Under the pieces are notes generated by a model. That model was given only the letters and a program-made list of their open reading frames with translations. It was not told the DNA's origin and did no database searches. Source: an uncultured Saprospiraceae bacterium (GTDB lineage Bacteria > Bacteroidota > Bacteroidia > Chitinophagales > Saprospiraceae). Taken from it: DNA of 64,000 nt. Below are positions 28,038 through 38,217 of the stretch, in pieces (the stretch's first letter is position 1; every line of letters starts with the position of its first letter). A program made the position numbers and the translations under genes. The DNA lies in contig CALGLU010000079.1 in the NCBI GenBank assembly GCA_937959275.1, positions 19,910 to 83,909 of the forward strand, given 5' to 3'.

Positions 28038-29657
28038 CTTCACAATTTTTTGATTGAGTGCATATCCATGTTCATTAAATAAGAGTTGGATAATATACAA
28101 TCCCTTTTCAAGATGCTGCAATGAGATAACAGATCTATATTCCTGTTCCAAAACTTGTCTTCCGCTCATATCAAAAATTCGAATGCCATCAATATTTGTC
28201 CCATTGATCACTAATTCATTAAATACAGGATTGGGGCTTAAGTCAATCTTAATCGGCTGAATTACGTCTTCAACATCCGTAACCATGTCACAAGTTATCC
28301 CGTCTTCATTTCCCCAAATTAAATCTGCGTACTCCGGATGATCGATATATGGATTGCGATTCCCTTGAATAGAAAACACAGCATTATTCCGATCGATTTC
28401 TTTTTGCGATACAGGATCTTGTCTGTGCCACTTCAACAATACGTCTAAATACCAATCCACAAAAAAACTATACTCTTCCCCTGACAATACCCGCTGCCCT
28501 CTGGAATCTACATTTTGCCACGCCCCAGCTACTGGACCATATCGAGTCGCTACATACAAATGCATACGCGCCACATCTCCCTTGTATTCATCAATAGGTT
28601 CAAACACTTCAAGCGTAAACCCTTCAAGTGATGAAAATCCTAATTTAGAACCATTCGATGTTTCAATTATCAAATCGTCAGTTTCTCCATAAGGGAAATT
28701 TGACCGCGTTGTATTGACAATTTTATCTGCTGGGATGATAAAATGAATATCACTGTATTGATCAGTATCTCGATTTCCTCCCCACCAAGATGTCGGAAAG
28801 GAATGTTCCCTATTATAATACAATCCTTCTTGATCAATATCTTCACCAAAGTCTTTATCCTCACCTGGAATATATTCATACGCCTCTGGCCCAGCTGGAT
28901 TATCACTATACATATCCCATATAATAAGTTGCTCACCGGCATCATTCAGACGTAGATCAGTCGTAAAATGAGAATCCCAAATATCAAAACTACGATCTGT
29001 GTATGGGATCACTCGATGGTCATCAAGCAAAGTAGTTAATGAGGATTTAAGGTCCGCACATCTATCGCCTAATTGTATGCCCATATCAATGTCCGCATAA
29101 TAGTCTGATCTAATCTGCAGTTCATCCAAGGCCATGTCAAATTCTCCTGATGTACTCGTAAAGCGAAAAGCGAAATGGACAGATTGCCCAATTAAAAAGT
29201 CCAATGCGATTGAAGGATGGTAAGCTGCATTAGAAATCTCATTGTCATCGCCTATAGGGTATAACGAAATAGGCACTGGACTCCAAGTTGCTGATTCTAT
29301 TGCTTGAATAGTAGATCCTCCAGTATAATCTGAAGCAAAAAACAACTCCAAGTCTCCATTCACAATCGCGTTTTTATACTTAAAAGAGATAAAAGGCATC
29401 GCCGATTGACCGAAAGCGATCAGTTCTGAAACCAACCAAATCGAATAATTAGTCTCTGATCCTCTCAGCCGAATAATGGGCTCTCCAAAATCAGTCGCAC
29501 AGCTCCATGTTGACTGACTCGACGCTTCCTGAACAATCGTCCAGCTATTTTGCGAGCAATCATTAAATGACTCAATCTCACTTAATCCCTGAGCCGATAT
29601 AAAATGTAAACCCACACAAGACATGAATAGGATTGTAAAATAAATGCGCATGGTCAA
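28032..29657 (-). CDS. Secreted endonuclease I family protein with T9SS C-terminal sorting domain
   Basis: YNREHSFPTSWWGG, SDIHFIIPADKIVNTTRSNFPYGE, NRNPYIDHPEYADLIWG; C-term IDLSPNPVFNELVING...GLYIIQLLFNEHGYALNQKIVKL. Confidence 0.92.
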   Translation of the reverse strand: MTMRIYFTILFMSCVGLHFISAQGLSEIESFNDCSQNSWTIVQEASSQSTWSCATDFGEPIIRLRGSETNYSIWLVSELIAFGQSAMPFISFKYKNAIVNGDLELFFASDYTGGSTIQAIESATWSPVPISLYPIGDDNEISNAAYHPSIALDFLIGQSVHFAFRFTSTSGEFDMALDELQIRSDYYADIDMGIQLGDRCADLKSSLTTLLDDHRVIPYTDRSFDIWDSHFTTDLRLNDAGEQLIIWDMYSDNPAGPEAYEYIPGEDKDFGEDIDQEGLYYNREHSFPTSWWGGNRDTDQYSDIHFIIPADKIVNTTRSNFPYGETDDLIIETSNGSKLGFSSLEGFTLEVFEPIDEYKGDVARMHLYVATRYGPVAGAWQNVDSRGQRVLSGEEYSFFVDWYLDVLLKWHRQDPVSQKEIDRNNAVFSIQGNRNPYIDHPEYADLIWGNEDGITCDMVTDVEDVIQPIKIDLSPNPVFNELVINGTNIDGIRIFDMSGRQVLEQEYRSVISLQHLEKGLYIIQLLFNEHGYALNQKIVKL

Positions 29658-29720
29658 ATTTAGTGGAATGAATGGACAACAATTAACTCACAAAAGACTA
29701 ATCTTAATAATTAACTCTTT

Positions 29721-29889
29721 CTAGTGGTCTGTCAAGTATATATTGACTAGTTGAATTTGATAGTAGTTTGTGCATGAACTAGGCGCAGGTTCGGTCTGAT
29801 AGCCTTAGCTATCAAGGCCGGTTCTGTAACGACGTGCATGTGCAAAATACGCCAAATGCACTAGTCAGTTATATCTTGACAGAGCACTG
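29721..29889. repeat. MITE-like dispersed repeat, copy 2 (about 169 bp)
   Basis: ctagtggtctgtcaagtatatattgact...agtcagttatatcttgacagagcactgg; imperfect terminal inverted repeats. Confidence 0.88.
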
Positions 29890-31383
29890 GCTAGCTAATA
29901 ACTGTTGTACTTCCTGCTGCAGCACCTCTAGATATTCATCGATATGAGACAAGTGCGTTCTGAAATTAGCTACTGCAAGGCGTAACCACACCACACCAGC
30001 AATGGTTGTGGTCGAAATAAAATATGTCGAATTCTCTCGAATTCTATGTGACAGGTCCAGATTAAATGTATTGGCCTGCTCTTGTTTATCTAATTCATAT
30101 CTGTAAATACAAACTGATAATTCTGGTTTGGGACCGACTAAAAATCCTAAATCTTGAACACGCTGATAAAAATACAAAGTCAACAACCACTTCTCCTCCA
30201 AGCAGGCTGTAAAAGGGGCTAGTCCATGTAATTGGAGAGGGAGCCACATCCGAAGCCCCCTAAAGTGCTTTGTCAATTCTGGCCCAGCTTCTGCAGGTGA
30301 TATGTAGGGATTGCGATCACCAGCATCTTGAAGATAATTCGCTTGATACCGATGCAAATTGAGTAAGGCTGATCTGTCCTTCACAAGCAAAGCACCCGAA
30401 CCATAAGGCAAAAACAAGGTCTTATGAGGATCCATAACTACCGAATCTGCTCGCTCAATGCCCTTAAATAATGGCTTCAACTCATCAACCAAAATAAAAA
30501 ACCCACCATACGCTGCATCGATATGAAACCAGCATTGATACTGCTCAGCAACCGCAGCAATTGCATCAATGGGATCAACTGACCCCACATCTGTTGTACC
30601 AGCTGACGCAACAATTAGAAAAGGATTTAGTCCCTCTTCACGATCTGCTTGTAGTTGCGCACCCAAGTCTTCTACATTCATCTTAAAGTCTTCATCTATG
30701 CCTACATCTCTCCACACACATTCATCCAAACCAAGTATGCGTAATGCTTTATGCACACAATGATGGGTCTGCTTGGTCATATAGACAACAGACCTTCGAA
30801 CATTTGTGCTATTCACTGCTTTCGCATGTCTTGCAGTCGCAATCGCTGTTAGATTAGCAATCGATCCTCCAGAAGGCAAATTACCAAAGGCTGTCTGAGG
30901 ATACCCTATCAGATCACACATCCATTTGATGAGCTGATTCTCAATTTTGACAGCTCCTGGGCCTGCAAAATACATGCCCGCAAAGTGATCTGTAAAGGCT
31001 GATATATAATCTGCTAATGCTGATGAATACACACCGCCGCCCGGAATATAGCCCAGATGGCCTGGCATCGCAGGACGAACGCCAGGCGTATCAACGGTTT
31101 CTTGCAATGTACGGATGAGCTCTTCTAATGATCTACCAGTCGCCTGAATAGGAAAATGGTCCAATTGATCAATAACTGAATAGTCTGCACCAAATGCTGC
31201 CTGCTCTTGAATTGTTTGAATAAAGCTTGAGCCATATGATGTTGCAGAGCGATTCCACGATTCTAATTGGTCTTTATCGGGCTCTAGTCTATTAGCGCTC
31301 GATTCCAGTCTAACTATTCTTTCTTTTAACGAATCCAATCGAATTAGTAACTCGGAACTGAAGGATCGATCTCCGCAGACCAA
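29869..31383 (-). CDS. PLP-dependent group II (aromatic/diaminobutyrate-type) amino-acid decarboxylase
   Basis: CWFHIDAAYGGFFIL, DSVVMDPHKTLFLPYGSGALLVKD, GPELTKHFRGLRMWLPLQLHG; start may instead be TTG at about 31338. Confidence 0.92.
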   Translation of the reverse strand: MVCGDRSFSSELLIRLDSLKERIVRLESSANRLEPDKDQLESWNRSATSYGSSFIQTIQEQAAFGADYSVIDQLDHFPIQATGRSLEELIRTLQETVDTPGVRPAMPGHLGYIPGGGVYSSALADYISAFTDHFAGMYFAGPGAVKIENQLIKWMCDLIGYPQTAFGNLPSGGSIANLTAIATARHAKAVNSTNVRRSVVYMTKQTHHCVHKALRILGLDECVWRDVGIDEDFKMNVEDLGAQLQADREEGLNPFLIVASAGTTDVGSVDPIDAIAAVAEQYQCWFHIDAAYGGFFILVDELKPLFKGIERADSVVMDPHKTLFLPYGSGALLVKDRSALLNLHRYQANYLQDAGDRNPYISPAEAGPELTKHFRGLRMWLPLQLHGLAPFTACLEEKWLLTLYFYQRVQDLGFLVGPKPELSVCIYRYELDKQEQANTFNLDLSHRIRENSTYFISTTTIAGVVWLRLAVANFRTHLSHIDEYLEVLQQEVQQLLASQCSVKI

Positions 31384-32471
31384 GCCAAGATGCCGCCCTT
31401 GAGGTTATACAACTTAGTCAGACCTAGCTGCGTTTGAAGCTGGAGAATGGCTGTAGCACTACGCTGGCCACTCCTACAATGGATAACAACATCTTTATCT
31501 TTTGATATTTTTTCAGCTTGTTCTATGATATTACCGAGAGGAATGAGTTCGCCGTCCAAGTTGCAAAAATCAAACTCGTATTGCTCTCTGCAATCAATCA
31601 ATTGAAAATCTTTTTTGGAGTCTTTCCACTCCTTTAGTTCAGTTACAGTAATTTCTTTGACTTCACTCATATTGTTTAGTATTTCAGTACCACAAAACTG
31701 CTCATAATTTATCAGGTCTGTGATATTAGTATCTTCATTTTTGTTAAACGTAAGAATGCGACTCTCAAGTGTTAGCGCATCAAATAAAAGCAATTTTCCA
31801 CTTAAAGGTTCACCAACATTAGCTACAATTTTAATGACTTCATTCGCTTGAAGACTGCCAATGATACCAGGCAAAACACCCAACACACCTCCTTCTGCAC
31901 AATTAGGTACACTACCAGCATTAGGAGGTACTGGATATAAGTCTCTGTAATTAGGCCCAACGACTCCTTCCTTACTGGTATAGTTAAACACAGATACCTG
32001 ACCCTCAAAGCGATAGACTGATCCATACACGTTTATTTTGTCCAGTAAGACACAGACATCATTGACCAAATATCTTGTTGGAAAATTGTCAGTTCCGTCA
32101 ACGACGATATCATAGGATTCTACAATATGTTTCGCATTCTCTGCAGTCAGTGTGTCTTGATAGATCTCTACTTGGATGTTAGGGTTAGCAGCCAGGATAC
32201 GCGCTTTTGCAATCTCAACCTTTGGCTTACCAATATCATCCATGGTGTACAATACCTGTCTTTGCAGATTACTCAAGTCGACGATGTCTGGATCAATAAT
32301 TCCTATTTTCCCAATGCCAGCCGCTGCAAGGTATAATAATGTAGGGCTACCTAATCCGCCAGCACCTACCACGAGAACACGCCCACTTTTAAGCCGCTCC
32401 TGCCCTGCCTCCTCAATAGTAGGAATGGATATATGGCGACTATACCTGATCCGTTCTTCTGTTGTTAGCAT
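31344..32471 (-). CDS. moeB: MoeB/ThiF-type adenylyltransferase with C-terminal rhodanese domain
   Basis: YSRHISIPTIEEAGQERLKSGRVLVVGAGGLGSP, DGTDNFPTRYLVND, rhodanese DCREQYEFDFCNL...VVIHCRSGQRSATAI. Confidence 0.93.
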   Translation of the reverse strand: MLTTEERIRYSRHISIPTIEEAGQERLKSGRVLVVGAGGLGSPTLLYLAAAGIGKIGIIDPDIVDLSNLQRQVLYTMDDIGKPKVEIAKARILAANPNIQVEIYQDTLTAENAKHIVESYDIVVDGTDNFPTRYLVNDVCVLLDKINVYGSVYRFEGQVSVFNYTSKEGVVGPNYRDLYPVPPNAGSVPNCAEGGVLGVLPGIIGSLQANEVIKIVANVGEPLSGKLLLFDALTLESRILTFNKNEDTNITDLINYEQFCGTEILNNMSEVKEITVTELKEWKDSKKDFQLIDCREQYEFDFCNLDGELIPLGNIIEQAEKISKDKDVVIHCRSGQRSATAILQLQTQLGLTKLYNLKGGILAWSAEIDPSVPSY

Positions 32472-32638
32472 GCTAATAGTTACGATTTTGGGGTTATTGT
32501 TAAAGTCCTCATTGTATATGATTTGTAGGTCTAATGAACGTGGATTGTCAAGAATTTTCCCGTCTACAAGACATAATATTACACTTAACTCTCTTGAAAT
32601 ACGAAGAGTTTTAACATTCAGGCGTCAAATTTCTCCAT

Positions 32639-35107
32639 ATGAATCAGAAAAATACATTTGTTTTTATCAGACTGGCTATGTTTACCCTCTGCTTTCTGGT
32701 TTTTTCTAGTCAAATCTGTTTTGCAAATTATCAATCTGGAATTCGATTATTTACAGAAGACTTTGATTCGACATGCGAAGACAAGTTAATGGATGGTGTA
32801 AACTTTCGTACGTTTTCAGTGATGGATATTCCACCTGTTATGGCTTACATAAACCATTATGAATGCGACGGCGGATTAGGGACAATTACAATTTACGCCA
32901 CTGAAGGTGATGATTTAACAAATTTAGAAATCAGCCTTGATGGCGGTGTGAGCTTTGTCTCATTAATGCCAGATAATTTCAATAATCTCTTATTACTCAA
33001 TGTCGAAGCTGGCATTTATGAGATTTATGTTCGACTGGCTAATGACAACGACATCAATAATCAAAGATATATTGGATTTTTTGAGCTCTTGCCAGCTACT
33101 GAAGTAGATTTAGATAAAGATGGGTATACCAAATGTGAGGATACAGACGATCGTGATCCTTGTGTACCAGAAGATTGTGATTTGGCCCAAGGTGTTGGAT
33201 GTGATTTATCCATTATTAAAAATGACTATGAATGGTGTCATTTTGAAGATTTATTAAACCCACAGCAACTCGCCATTGAAGTGAAGATGGAAGACATAGA
33301 AGGCTATGCTTCTTATGAGTGGAGTAATGGTGATACGACTTCTACTTTGCTTGTAAGCCCAATTAGTGATAGCTATTATCAAGTGAGTGTTAGTGATCAG
33401 TCTGGATGTGTGCTTGCTGATAGTGTCTTTGTGAAGGTTTATTATATTCCGTTTATAGATGCACAAATTATTCATCAAAATTGCAGTGGAGCCCTAGGAT
33501 CTATTGTTCTATTCTCACCAATCGGTGAGAGCTTGGATCAACTGCAGTTGTCACTAGATAATGGAGAAACATTCCAAGATCCGACTTTTGACAATTTTGG
33601 AAATATCATTTTATTTCAATTAGAACTTGGCGAATACGCAATTACAATTCGGCATAAAGAACAGACGCAGTGTGTTAAGGATTTAGGAGTTTTTGAGGTC
33701 GAGGACGAACAATTCTTTGACGAAGATAACGACGGTGTCCTGAGATGTGAAGATGAAAATGATGAAGATGAATGTGTACCCACCGTTTGTGAAATTTGCG
33801 AAGTAGTGAGCTCAGCAGGATTTGAATCAGCAGATGATTCGTGGGCAAGCTTATCCGAAAACGTAGAGTTATCTACAGAAAATCAACGCTCAGGTGCTAG
33901 CTCAGCCAAACTCAGCCTCAATGGTTCATTTATTGAAACAGAAGCCTTAAGTGTTGACAATCAGCGTTCTATCAAAATTGCATTTTCTGTATACCCCAGT
34001 AATTTAGAGCGTAATGAAGGTTTGGTTTTGTCTATATCTTCAGATGGAGGCAGTACATATACTGTGCTAAACAGTTGGTTGTCTCTAGTCGATTTTCACA
34101 ATGATGAATGGTTCGAATTAAATCACAGAGCAACAATTGATGACGGGATTACTGAATTACAAATTAGACTAAGCCAGTCTTCTTCTGAGTTCAATGATTT
34201 TATGTACATAGACGACGTCACGATTGAGTTTTGTGAAGCAGAGTATTTTGAGTCTAATCAAATCGTATGCGAACTCATTCATTATGACGACGTAGATGCC
34301 TTCCTTGACTTTTGGAGTTTTGGAGGTGGCGATGCCAATTTATCAACGAATTATTCTCAAAGCGGTCAATTTTCCTATCATCTTAAAAATGGAAATGGGG
34401 CTTCTTCGTCTATCATCTCAAATTCACTATCAACAGATGGAGTTGGCGTTTTATCGGTAGACTTCAGTTATACACCCATTAGTATGGAATTAAGAGAATT
34501 CTTTTCATTAGAACTGTCTTTGGATGGCGGCATTACCTACGGTCGCATACAAAGTTGGGTTTCTGGTGAATTTGAAAATGGAACTTCATACACGGAGACA
34601 GTTGTAATTCCTATTAATCGAAGTGCTAATAATCTAAGACTTAGGTTTACCAATTACGGTAATTCTCAATTTGATCATGTCTATCTGGATGATATTAAAG
34701 TTGAATATTGCGAAGATATTTCTAGACGTACAGATCCTCAGGATGCAGAAGTGGTTATCGAATTTGAAAAAGAAAATTCAACAGCTGAAAATCCCGATTT
34801 TAATCTAGGCTTCCAATCGATTGACTCTGGATTTGTGAAAGAAACTACTCGACCCAGCTCTATCATCTCTATATATCCTAATCCTACTGCAGATTATATA
34901 AATCTGTCAATGACTGATTTGGAGTCGACTACTGAGCAGTTACATTATCGCTTCACGGACATTGCTGGTCAAACTCATTTAATGGGGCGCCTACAAAATC
35001 AAAATGAGGCTCAAATTGACGTAACAAGTTTGCCATCAGGAACATATATCATTCAGCTATTTGATGAGCATAAGCTTCACATGAATCAAACGATGATCAA
35101 GATTTAG
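32639..35107 (+). CDS. T9SS type A sorting domain protein with TSP3-like acidic motifs
   Basis: Signal peptide; DLDKDGYTKCEDTDDRDPC; C-term SIYPNPTADYINLSMTD...GTYIIQLFDEHKLHMNQTMIKI. Confidence 0.85.
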   Translation: MNQKNTFVFIRLAMFTLCFLVFSSQICFANYQSGIRLFTEDFDSTCEDKLMDGVNFRTFSVMDIPPVMAYINHYECDGGLGTITIYATEGDDLTNLEISLDGGVSFVSLMPDNFNNLLLLNVEAGIYEIYVRLANDNDINNQRYIGFFELLPATEVDLDKDGYTKCEDTDDRDPCVPEDCDLAQGVGCDLSIIKNDYEWCHFEDLLNPQQLAIEVKMEDIEGYASYEWSNGDTTSTLLVSPISDSYYQVSVSDQSGCVLADSVFVKVYYIPFIDAQIIHQNCSGALGSIVLFSPIGESLDQLQLSLDNGETFQDPTFDNFGNIILFQLELGEYAITIRHKEQTQCVKDLGVFEVEDEQFFDEDNDGVLRCEDENDEDECVPTVCEICEVVSSAGFESADDSWASLSENVELSTENQRSGASSAKLSLNGSFIETEALSVDNQRSIKIAFSVYPSNLERNEGLVLSISSDGGSTYTVLNSWLSLVDFHNDEWFELNHRATIDDGITELQIRLSQSSSEFNDFMYIDDVTIEFCEAEYFESNQIVCELIHYDDVDAFLDFWSFGGGDANLSTNYSQSGQFSYHLKNGNGASSSIISNSLSTDGVGVLSVDFSYTPISMELREFFSLELSLDGGITYGRIQSWVSGEFENGTSYTETVVIPINRSANNLRLRFTNYGNSQFDHVYLDDIKVEYCEDISRRTDPQDAEVVIEFEKENSTAENPDFNLGFQSIDSGFVKETTRPSSIISIYPNPTADYINLSMTDLESTTEQLHYRFTDIAGQTHLMGRLQNQNEAQIDVTSLPSGTYIIQLFDEHKLHMNQTMIKI

Positions 35108-35351
35108 TCATTTTATAGAATCTGTCATCTAATTGTCACTCAAGTCTTAGTAACTGTAGGGTAAGTCACCCTTTGATCGACTATCATTTTAGCCTATTTT
35201 TGAAGTGTATATCGAAGTCTCTTTTAGCATGGAGGCAATCGTTATACAACACCTATTCATAAAACATACAAATTTGCCGTTTCCTTGTAAATGGCATCGA
35301 TAAAAAGATACTCCAACAATCTTGGTTGGACAATCCGTACTATTAATCTCT

Positions 35352-35384
35352 AATGCCGCATCATATTCATGATGTGGCATTTTA
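35352..35384. terminator. Terminator-like hairpin
   Basis: aatgccgcatcat-attc-atgatgtggcatt followed by ttaa. Confidence 0.5.
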
Positions 35385-35523
35385 ACATCATATTGCTAAT
35401 TTTACATATATATATAAACTTAATAATCAATTAATAATAGGTTATAATATTTCGCTATATTATCAAAAGCTACTATATTCGCACTGTATTATTTTCCAAA
35501 ACCCGATTTTTATTACAGGTCTC

Positions 35524-38010
35524 ATGAGTAAAAAGAAGCTGAAAAGCCGCAAGAAGGGCGCGAACCCTTTAGCAGACCCCCGTCTGCCCAAAATAGTTGG
35601 AATCATCTGTTTATTCCTATCATTTTACGTCCTCGTCGCATTCATTTCCTACATATTTACGTGGAAAGCTGATCAAGACAAAGTTCTAATGTATTCTTGG
35701 AACATCATATTTGAAAGTAATATGACTGTTTCTAATTGGTTAGGCCGTCTAGGTGCCTTTATTTCAAATACGTTTATGTATTGGGGATTTGGAGTGTCGT
35801 CATTCTTATTCATTCCATTATTATGGAAAATGGGTCTCGACCTCATCAGAACAAAATCCATCAAAGAAAGCCTTAGTTTATCAAAGTATATCATTCTTAT
35901 CGTTGCCTTTCTATCGATTGTATTAGAATTTGTATTCCATACATCTCAGTTTACTTGGGGTGGTATTTTTGGAACGAGCACTACGATTTGGTTGATCAAT
36001 TTTATTGGTAGAATAGGACTCAGCCTCTTATTGTTCTTTACAACACTCATTTTCTTGACCTGGTATTTCAACCCGAGTTTTGACAAGCTTGCCTTTGAAA
36101 TGCCTGCAGGCCCGCAATTTGATTTCAAATTTCCAACGTTTAATACGCGACCCCAAAAGCAGCAGAAAAAACCGTCAGCGAAAGATGATCCTCATGTGGA
36201 TGATAATAGCAAGTATTCTGCTCTCAAACCGAATTTTTCCCAGAGAGCCATTCCAAAAACCGACTCAGATGGTAGTCCTCAGGTACTTACAGATGATACT
36301 CAATTAGAGTTTGTCTTGCCTGAGCCCATCTTGGGGAAAAAGTCACCCAAGGCAAAAGTACCCCTAACTCCAGCTAATCTGGAAATGGAAATCAGTGGTG
36401 CTGACATCAATGTCACAGAAGGTAAAGAGAATACAATAGAGCAAAAAGCGACGCCAGCGCAACCTATACTTGGTGTTGCTGAAGAAAACGCTAATCACTC
36501 TGAGCCTTATGATCCAACTGCGGATCTACAAAACTATAAGTCTCCAAGCATAGACTTGTTAGAAGATTATGATGATCAAAAATATGAAATAGACAGATCA
36601 GAACTAGAGGCTAACAAAGATCAAATCATCGAAACGCTTCTTAATTATAAAATTGAGATCGTAAAAATAAGAGCCACCATTGGACCCACAGTCACACTCT
36701 ATGAGATCGTGCCTGCACCTGGTGTCAAAATCAGTAAAATAAAGAATCTAGAAGACGATATCGCTTTAAGTCTTGCTGCTTTAGGGATTAGAATCATAGC
36801 ACCAATTCCTGGTAAAGGGACTATCGGTATTGAGGTACCTAATAAAAAACCTCAAATCGTATCACTTAAAGAGGTCTTGAAGTCCGACAAGTTTACACAT
36901 GCGAAAATGGACCTGCCCATTGCATTAGGTAAAACCATTTCGAATGAAGTTTTCGTAGCCGATCTAGCAAAGATGCCCCACTTGTTAATTGCAGGTGCAA
37001 CAGGTCAAGGAAAATCTGTCGGTATCAATACAGTCTTAATGTCTTTGCTCTACAAGAAACATCCGTCACAAGTCAAGCTTGTATTGGTCGATCCTAAAAA
37101 GGTCGAATTGTTTCCTTACGCCAGTTTAGCAAAACACTTTTTAGCATACCTGCCCGATGCTGAAGAACCAATTATTACGGAGACACAAAAGGTCGTTCAT
37201 ACCCTCAACTCCTTGTGTATTGAAATGGATGAACGGTATGATCTATTAAAGAAAGCCAGATCAAGAAATCTTAAAGAGTACAATCAAAAATTTGTTGGCC
37301 GAAAATTAAATCCAAATAACGGTCATAAGTTCATGCCCTTCATCGTCTTAGTTATTGACGAGTTTGCTGACCTTATTATGACTGCAGGCAAAGAAGTAGA
37401 ATTGCCAATAGCTCGATTAGCTCAACTTGCGAGAGCCGTTGGTATACATCTTATCATTGCCACTCAACGGCCATCAGTCAATATTATAACGGGGACAATT
37501 AAAGCGAACTTCCCTGCACGATTAGCCTTTAAAGTCACATCAAAAATTGACTCCAGAACAATTCTCGATGCAGGTGGAGCGGATCAATTAATCGGCCGAG
37601 GAGATATGCTCTTATCAGTTGGTGGTAATATCGTTAGACTTCAATGTGCATTTGTCGATACACCTGAAGTAGAATCTATTCTGACTCACATCTCTGAGCA
37701 ACAAGGTTATCCTGATGGATTCCATTTGCCAGAATTTATAGATGAAGACAAAGCAATTGCTGGCGAGTTAAAATTGTCAGACTTAGATGAACATTTCACC
37801 GATGCTGCTCGTTTAACAGTTGCTAATCAATCTGGCTCTACTTCGATGATTCAGCGTAAAATGCAATTAGGTTATAATCGAGCTGGAAGAATAATGGACC
37901 AGATGGAAGCTCTAGGAATCGTTGGCCCAGCAAGAGGAAGTAAGCCAAGAGAAGTACTATATCATAGTGAAATGGAGTTATTAAACTATCTAGATCACTT
38001 GAAGGGATAA
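35524..38010 (+). CDS. ftsK: FtsK/SpoIIIE DNA translocase
   Basis: 4-TM N-terminus, Walker A LLIAGATGQGKSVGINTVL, VLVIDEFADLIMTAGKEVE, LIIATQRPSVNIITGTIKANFPARLAFKV, C-terminal gamma-like domain. Confidence 0.97.
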   Translation: MSKKKLKSRKKGANPLADPRLPKIVGIICLFLSFYVLVAFISYIFTWKADQDKVLMYSWNIIFESNMTVSNWLGRLGAFISNTFMYWGFGVSSFLFIPLLWKMGLDLIRTKSIKESLSLSKYIILIVAFLSIVLEFVFHTSQFTWGGIFGTSTTIWLINFIGRIGLSLLLFFTTLIFLTWYFNPSFDKLAFEMPAGPQFDFKFPTFNTRPQKQQKKPSAKDDPHVDDNSKYSALKPNFSQRAIPKTDSDGSPQVLTDDTQLEFVLPEPILGKKSPKAKVPLTPANLEMEISGADINVTEGKENTIEQKATPAQPILGVAEENANHSEPYDPTADLQNYKSPSIDLLEDYDDQKYEIDRSELEANKDQIIETLLNYKIEIVKIRATIGPTVTLYEIVPAPGVKISKIKNLEDDIALSLAALGIRIIAPIPGKGTIGIEVPNKKPQIVSLKEVLKSDKFTHAKMDLPIALGKTISNEVFVADLAKMPHLLIAGATGQGKSVGINTVLMSLLYKKHPSQVKLVLVDPKKVELFPYASLAKHFLAYLPDAEEPIITETQKVVHTLNSLCIEMDERYDLLKKARSRNLKEYNQKFVGRKLNPNNGHKFMPFIVLVIDEFADLIMTAGKEVELPIARLAQLARAVGIHLIIATQRPSVNIITGTIKANFPARLAFKVTSKIDSRTILDAGGADQLIGRGDMLLSVGGNIVRLQCAFVDTPEVESILTHISEQQGYPDGFHLPEFIDEDKAIAGELKLSDLDEHFTDAARLTVANQSGSTSMIQRKMQLGYNRAGRIMDQMEALGIVGPARGSKPREVLYHSEMELLNYLDHLKG

Positions 38011-38035
38011 GGGACATAGACAAAGCCAAATTTTT

Positions 38036-38073
38036 AAGCACAATGGATTCACGTCTGTTGTGCTTTTTTTTTG
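38036..38073 (+). terminator. Rho-independent terminator of ftsK
   Basis: aagcacaatgg...ctgttgtgcttttttttt. Confidence 0.75.
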
Positions 38074-38217
38074 TGCCATCTTTTAGTAACTAAAAAGATG
38101 TTAAAGGGACTACTAAGCTCGACCAAAGAGAGAGATTAGTAAGCCCGTATTTAATGCGGAGAACTCGCCGAATGAAATCTCTTTCTTTCTGAATTCTAAG
38201 GATAGACTGGATTTACC

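Noticed and set aside
31344-31383. 40-nt same-strand overlap of moeB and the decarboxylase as an overlapping-gene novelty
   Set aside because: An in-frame TTG at about 31338 would give a normal decarboxylase start after the moeB stop; the called ATG is probably just the longest ORF.
35189-35380. 63-aa minus ORF with several Cys/His
   Set aside because: Begins inside a terminator-like hairpin, no recognisable domain, no operon context; could be chance.
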